Source: Leptolinea sp. UBA5366 (GTDB lineage: Bacteria; Chloroflexota; Anaerolineae; Anaerolineales; Anaerolineaceae). Taken from it: a stretch of 8,130 nt of DNA. This document shows positions 5,908 to 8,130 of this stretch, in pieces. A program made the translations under genes and the position numbers. Within the stretch, counting starts at the first letter, position 1. Each line of letters opens with the position of its first letter. Location: positions 38,642-46,771 of the forward strand of contig DHPK01000012.1 of assembly GCA_002407845.1 (NCBI GenBank), read 5' to 3'. Below the pieces are notes generated by a model. The model saw only the letters and a list, made by a program, of their open reading frames with translations, did not search any database and was not told the origin of the DNA.

Positions 5908-5969
5908 CGGTGCCTGGCGGGAATCCATGTTTTTGACACGATCAGCGGTCTGTTAATAGCACCGTTTTT
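5908..5969 (+). other. Terminator-like structure with a competing upstream arm in the trpS-SBP spacer
   Basis: ACCG (5961-5964), followed by five T residues (5965-5969), can pair with CGGT at 5946-5949 to give a short terminator-like hairpin. The extended arm GCACCG (5959-5964) also matches CGGTGC at 5908-5913 exactly, giving an alternative long-range pairing. A TTGACA (5933-5938) and an extended -10, TG-T-TAATAG (5951-5959), lie in the same stretch with a 15-nt spacer, so a promoter is also possible. Which of these works, if any, cannot be decided here. The rest of the 5887-6044 stretch shows no gene. Confidence 0.25.
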
Positions 5970-6044
5970 CCAGCGTGGTATTGATGAAAAAGGATTTTGG
6001 CAGGAATTTTACAGAGCGATGAGCATAATTTGAACACTCCTTTG

Positions 6045-6050
6045 TATAAT
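6045..6050 (+). promoter_or_regulatory. -10 box of the solute-binding-protein gene
   Basis: A perfect TATAAT predicts a start near 6057 and a leader of about 55 nt. The -35 position at usual spacing (6022-6027, AGCATA) is poor, which suggests an activator-dependent or otherwise regulated promoter. Confidence 0.5.
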
Positions 6051-6076
6051 GATGAGGCTTGACAGAGCGTCATCAT
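6049..6076. promoter_or_regulatory. 28-bp dyad over the -10 and start site of the SBP gene; candidate operator
   Basis: ATGATGA (6049-6055) and TCATCAT (6070-6076) are exact reverse complements. Inside them, GCT (6057-6059) and AGC (6066-6068) pair as well, leaving a single G-G mismatch and a 6-bp centre, TGACAG. The left arm overlaps the last two bases of the TATAAT. The predicted mRNA would start inside the dyad and lack the left arm, so a DNA operator is more likely than an RNA hairpin. Confidence 0.5.
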
Positions 6077-6100
6077 CTTGAAACCTTACTTGCGACAACG

Positions 6101-6106
6101 AAAGGA
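6101..6106 (+). promoter_or_regulatory. Ribosome binding site fixing the SBP start at 6113
   Basis: AAAGGA with a 6-nt spacer precedes ATG 6113. It rules in favour of this start over an in-frame TTG at 6059, which has no ribosome binding site and would put 18 residues ahead of the signal peptide. Confidence 0.75.
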
Positions 6107-6112
6107 AAACAC

Positions 6113-7378
6113 ATGAAAAGCAACAAACTCGTCACCTTAGCCCTCGCGCTAATCGTCTTATTGGCAGGCGTTCAACCTGCAGCATCCATCAAACCCGCAG
6201 CAGAAGAACCGATTGAAGTCTCCTTCTGGTATCCCTATGGGGAAGGATCATGGACCGGTGACTTTCTGGCTGGAAAAATTGCCGCATTCAATGAGGCAAA
6301 TCCGGGAGTCATCGTCGAAGGACAATCTTTTCAGGATTATGGAACGATAATCGAAGGGATTCAACGCGCCGCGATCGCGAAAGACCTGCCATCCATCGTG
6401 ACCATTGCCTATGGCTATGACGATTACATCATCAACAGCGGGATTGCAGTTCCGATGAACAGCTATCTGGGTGATAACGGTGAAGCGTTTCTGAACGATT
6501 TCTTTCCTGCGCTGCTTGAAGTGAGCAAAGTCGGCGATCAGGTTTATGGCATTCCTTTAGCGCTGTCAGTTGCTGAAATTTTCTATCATCCTGATCTGCT
6601 GGAACAAGCCGGTTTGGATCCGGAAAATCCGCCAGCGACCTGGGACGAACTGATCGCTGCCGCCAAACAGATTAAAGAAAAGACCGGCGTTTTTGGCTTG
6701 ACCTTTGCGTTGGATGATCCTTGGATTTTTGAAGCAGCGGTGCGCTCCAGCGGGGCTGAATTGATCAATCCTGACGGAACACCGAATCTGAACTCTCCCG
6801 AAGCGATTAAGATTCTCACAGACTGCGCGGGGGGTACAAAAGACGGGTCGATCATGTACAATGCAGATTTCATGCAGACGCTCCAGACCTTTGGCGCAAA
6901 GCAGGTCGCAATGTACGGCGTTTCCAGCTATGGAACAGTCTACTACCATACCAACCTTCCCGAGGTCAAAGCGATGCCATTCCCGGCAGCCGAAGGACAT
7001 TCCTTCAAAAGCCCGGCAGGCGGCAACTCGCTCTATCTGATGGGAAACAGCGATGCCGAAAGAGAAGCTGCGGCTGAATTTATCAAATTTTTAACTAACC
7101 CTGAATCTATCGCTGAATGGGCAATGAATTCCGGTTACCTGCCGACAAGAGCCTCTTCCCTGAAAGAGCTGGAAGAATTCACCACTGGCTTCGAAAATTA
7201 TCAGGTAGCCGTAAGCTCGATCAGCAATGTCGTCGCTCCGACAGCGTGGCCGAGCCGAAGCATCCTGAAAATCAATGAAATTCTGCTGCAGGCAATTGAA
7301 GCTGGATTTCTCAATCTCGAAAGTCCGGAAACTGCGCTGAATAATGCCAATACGGAAATTGCGGCGCTGATCAAGTAA
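6113..7378 (+). CDS. ABC transporter extracellular solute-binding protein, family 1 (UgpB-like)
   Basis: This 421-aa secreted protein captures a sugar or glycerol-phosphate-type solute for an ABC importer. The signal peptide has a basic start (MKSNK), a hydrophobic core (about 6-20) and a signal-peptidase-I-like end QPAAS (21-25). The mature protein opens with the family-typical EVSFWYPYGEG (35-45). It continues with KIAAFNEANPGV (55-66), the YGIPLA hinge-region motif (145-150), TWDELIAAAKQIKEKTG (176-192) and a C-terminal GYLPTR (341-346), as in UgpB and maltose-type binding proteins. The only cysteine is Cys238, so there is no lipobox. It has its own promoter with a large dyad, and a PHP phosphoesterase gene follows after a strong stem-loop. 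Permeases are not in the window. UgpB-like is the closest description, but the ligand is an inference. Confidence 0.92.
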   Translation: MKSNKLVTLALALIVLLAGVQPAASIKPAAEEPIEVSFWYPYGEGSWTGDFLAGKIAAFNEANPGVIVEGQSFQDYGTIIEGIQRAAIAKDLPSIVTIAYGYDDYIINSGIAVPMNSYLGDNGEAFLNDFFPALLEVSKVGDQVYGIPLALSVAEIFYHPDLLEQAGLDPENPPATWDELIAAAKQIKEKTGVFGLTFALDDPWIFEAAVRSSGAELINPDGTPNLNSPEAIKILTDCAGGTKDGSIMYNADFMQTLQTFGAKQVAMYGVSSYGTVYYHTNLPEVKAMPFPAAEGHSFKSPAGGNSLYLMGNSDAEREAAAEFIKFLTNPESIAEWAMNSGYLPTRASSLKELEEFTTGFENYQVAVSSISNVVAPTAWPSRSILKINEILLQAIEAGFLNLESPETALNNANTEIAALIK

Positions 7379-7403
7379 TCCTAATCAACCATGACAGACA
7401 TCT

Positions 7404-7439
7404 TTCTGGGGATCGGTGCATGTTCATTGATCCCCAGAA
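7404..7439 (+). other. Strong intercistronic stem-loop between the SBP and PHP genes
   Basis: TTCTGGGGATC (7404-7414) and GATCCCCAGAA (7429-7439) form a perfect 11-bp stem. The inner GGTG/CATT can add four pairs, two of them G-T wobbles, leaving a 6-nt loop CATGTT. There is no T-run, and the next gene's ribosome binding site begins 20 nt later. It is therefore more likely a 3'-stabilising or partial-attenuation structure than a full terminator, as commonly seen after binding-protein genes that must outnumber their operon partners. Confidence 0.8.
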
Positions 7440-7459
7440 TCATAGATTACCGGAATCAC

Positions 7460-7463
7460 AGGA
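7460..7463 (+). promoter_or_regulatory. Ribosome binding site of the PHP gene
   Basis: AGGA with a 7-nt spacer to ATG 7471 sets the start, which is immediately followed by the first PHP motif. Confidence 0.65.
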
Positions 7464-7470
7464 CAAGCAG

Positions 7471-8130
7471 ATGAAACTCGATGCTCATTGCCACACCAAC
7501 TGTTCGGACGGGAACATCACAATTCAGGAGAGAATTGCCATGATCCGCGCCAGCGGCTTCGGCGCGGCAACCATAACCGACCATGATTTTGTTTCTTCGG
7601 AACAGGTCAGGCTCGCAATGGACGCCTGCGGGGAAATGCCGTTCATACCCGGCATAGAACTTTCCTTAAGGCATCAGGATCAGGTTGTCCATTTGCTGGG
7701 TTATTTCATTGATCCGCAAGACGCCCAGCTGCAGGCACACATCCTGGAAGTTCAAGCCGTTGATATGGATGTGACAGCCCGGCTGATTGACTATTATCAG
7801 GCTCAATTTGGCTATGACGAAACATTGATGTCGTTGACCACAGACGCGCTGCACACTTTTTATTCAATGCAGTTTGTAAAAAGTGCGGCGGCGAAATTGT
7901 TCGAAAATGACAGCGCGAAAAGTATGGCGGCTTTCCTATCTGCATCTGACGCACTTGGCATCCGCTATTCTGATTTTTGTCCTTTTCCTGTACGGGATGC
8001 GATCGGCTTGATTCACGCCGCGGGCGGAATAGCCGTGCTTGCTCATCCCGGCGGGGCTCAAATCAAGATGATGCAGACCTTGGGGTTTTTACTCCATGAT
8101 GAGCCGCTGATCAAGCAGTACGTTGACTGG
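7471..8130 (+). CDS. PHP-domain metal-dependent phosphoesterase, 3' end beyond the window
   Basis: The first 220 residues are present and the frame is still open at the window edge. PHP proteins are metal-dependent phosphoesterases. The metal-binding motifs appear in order: AHCH with His6 and His8, then SDG (12-14); TDHD (36-39) with Asp37 and His38; Glu63 in PGIELS; His74 in VHLLGY; and His192 in LAHPGG. The last motif (Asp-x-His near the C-terminus) should lie beyond the edge. The layout resembles the RNase AM/YciV group and other PHP phosphatases acting on small phosphate esters, rather than the PHP domain of DNA polymerase III. It is probably co-transcribed with the binding-protein gene 92 bp upstream, so hydrolysis of an imported phosphoester is a reasonable inference. 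The substrate is not shown by the sequence. Confidence 0.9.
   Translation, partial: MKLDAHCHTNCSDGNITIQERIAMIRASGFGAATITDHDFVSSEQVRLAMDACGEMPFIPGIELSLRHQDQVVHLLGYFIDPQDAQLQAHILEVQAVDMDVTARLIDYYQAQFGYDETLMSLTTDALHTFYSMQFVKSAAAKLFENDSAKSMAAFLSASDALGIRYSDFCPFPVRDAIGLIHAAGGIAVLAHPGGAQIKMMQTLGFLLHDEPLIKQYVDW

Noticed and set aside
5900..5930. CTGAGAG stretch reminiscent of a TPP riboswitch
   Set aside because: The second conserved TPP element (CTGATCTGG-like) is absent, and the adjacent gene is not thiamine-related.
6059..6064. Perfect -35 hexamer TTGACA
   Set aside because: At 17 nt downstream there is only AACCTT, a poor -10. The hexamer is better explained as part of the centre of the dyad at 6049-6076.
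6059..6112. TTG start that would extend the binding protein by 18 residues
   Set aside because: It has no ribosome binding site and lies within the dyad near the predicted transcription start, whereas ATG 6113 has AAAGGA and begins a standard signal peptide.
7391..7474. 27-codon frame whose stop overlaps the PHP start codon (ATGA)
   Set aside because: There is no ribosome binding site, and most of the frame is the intercistronic stem-loop. The overlap would allow translational coupling, but there is no positive evidence of translation.

Overview
The window reads as ordinary chromosomal DNA of a free-living bacterium with moderate GC. The best guess is Chloroflexota, class Anaerolineae. This is inferred from the Thr/Pro 'TPT/TAT' stalk joining a membrane domain to a bacterial SH3 domain, from the similar Thr/Pro linker on the lipoprotein, and from the family mix. 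No 16S rRNA or other decisive marker is present. There is no CRISPR array, insertion sequence, prophage or toxin-antitoxin pair, and I see no sign of a wholly new system. The interest lies in individual genes and in unusually regular regulatory DNA.

Layout. (1) 1-131: the 5' part of a tRNA-Arg(CCT) on the minus strand, with its -10 box and a 7-bp hairpin separating it from the next gene. (2) 132-1292, plus: a GT4-type glycosyltransferase. (3) 1293-1555: non-coding, with one weak terminator candidate. (4) 1556-2893, minus: a polytopic membrane protein with a Thr/Pro stalk and C-terminal SH3b domain. (5) 2894-3032: a divergent control region with a self-complementary -10 element. (6) 3033-4124, plus: a lipoprotein resembling type-1 periplasmic binding proteins (BMP-like). 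(7) 4127-4747, minus: a PglC-like phosphoglycosyl transferase that converges on the lipoprotein gene with only 2 bp between stop codons. (8) 4828-5826, plus: trpS, with a cysteine set like that of the [4Fe-4S] TrpRS of Thermotoga maritima, followed by a strong intrinsic terminator. (9) 5887-6112: a control region with a large dyad on the -10 box of the next gene. (10) 6113-7378, plus: an ABC-transporter sugar or glycerol-phosphate-type solute-binding protein. (11) 7471-8130 and beyond, plus: a PHP-domain phosphoesterase cut by the window end.

How the genes fit together. The glycosyltransferase and the phosphoglycosyl transferase both serve undecaprenyl-linked surface glycan synthesis, but they are separate transcription units. 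trpS and the tRNA are housekeeping translation genes. The solute-binding protein and PHP phosphoesterase look like the start of an uptake-and-hydrolysis operon whose permease genes probably lie to the right. A strong stem-loop sits between the two, as often found after highly expressed binding-protein genes.
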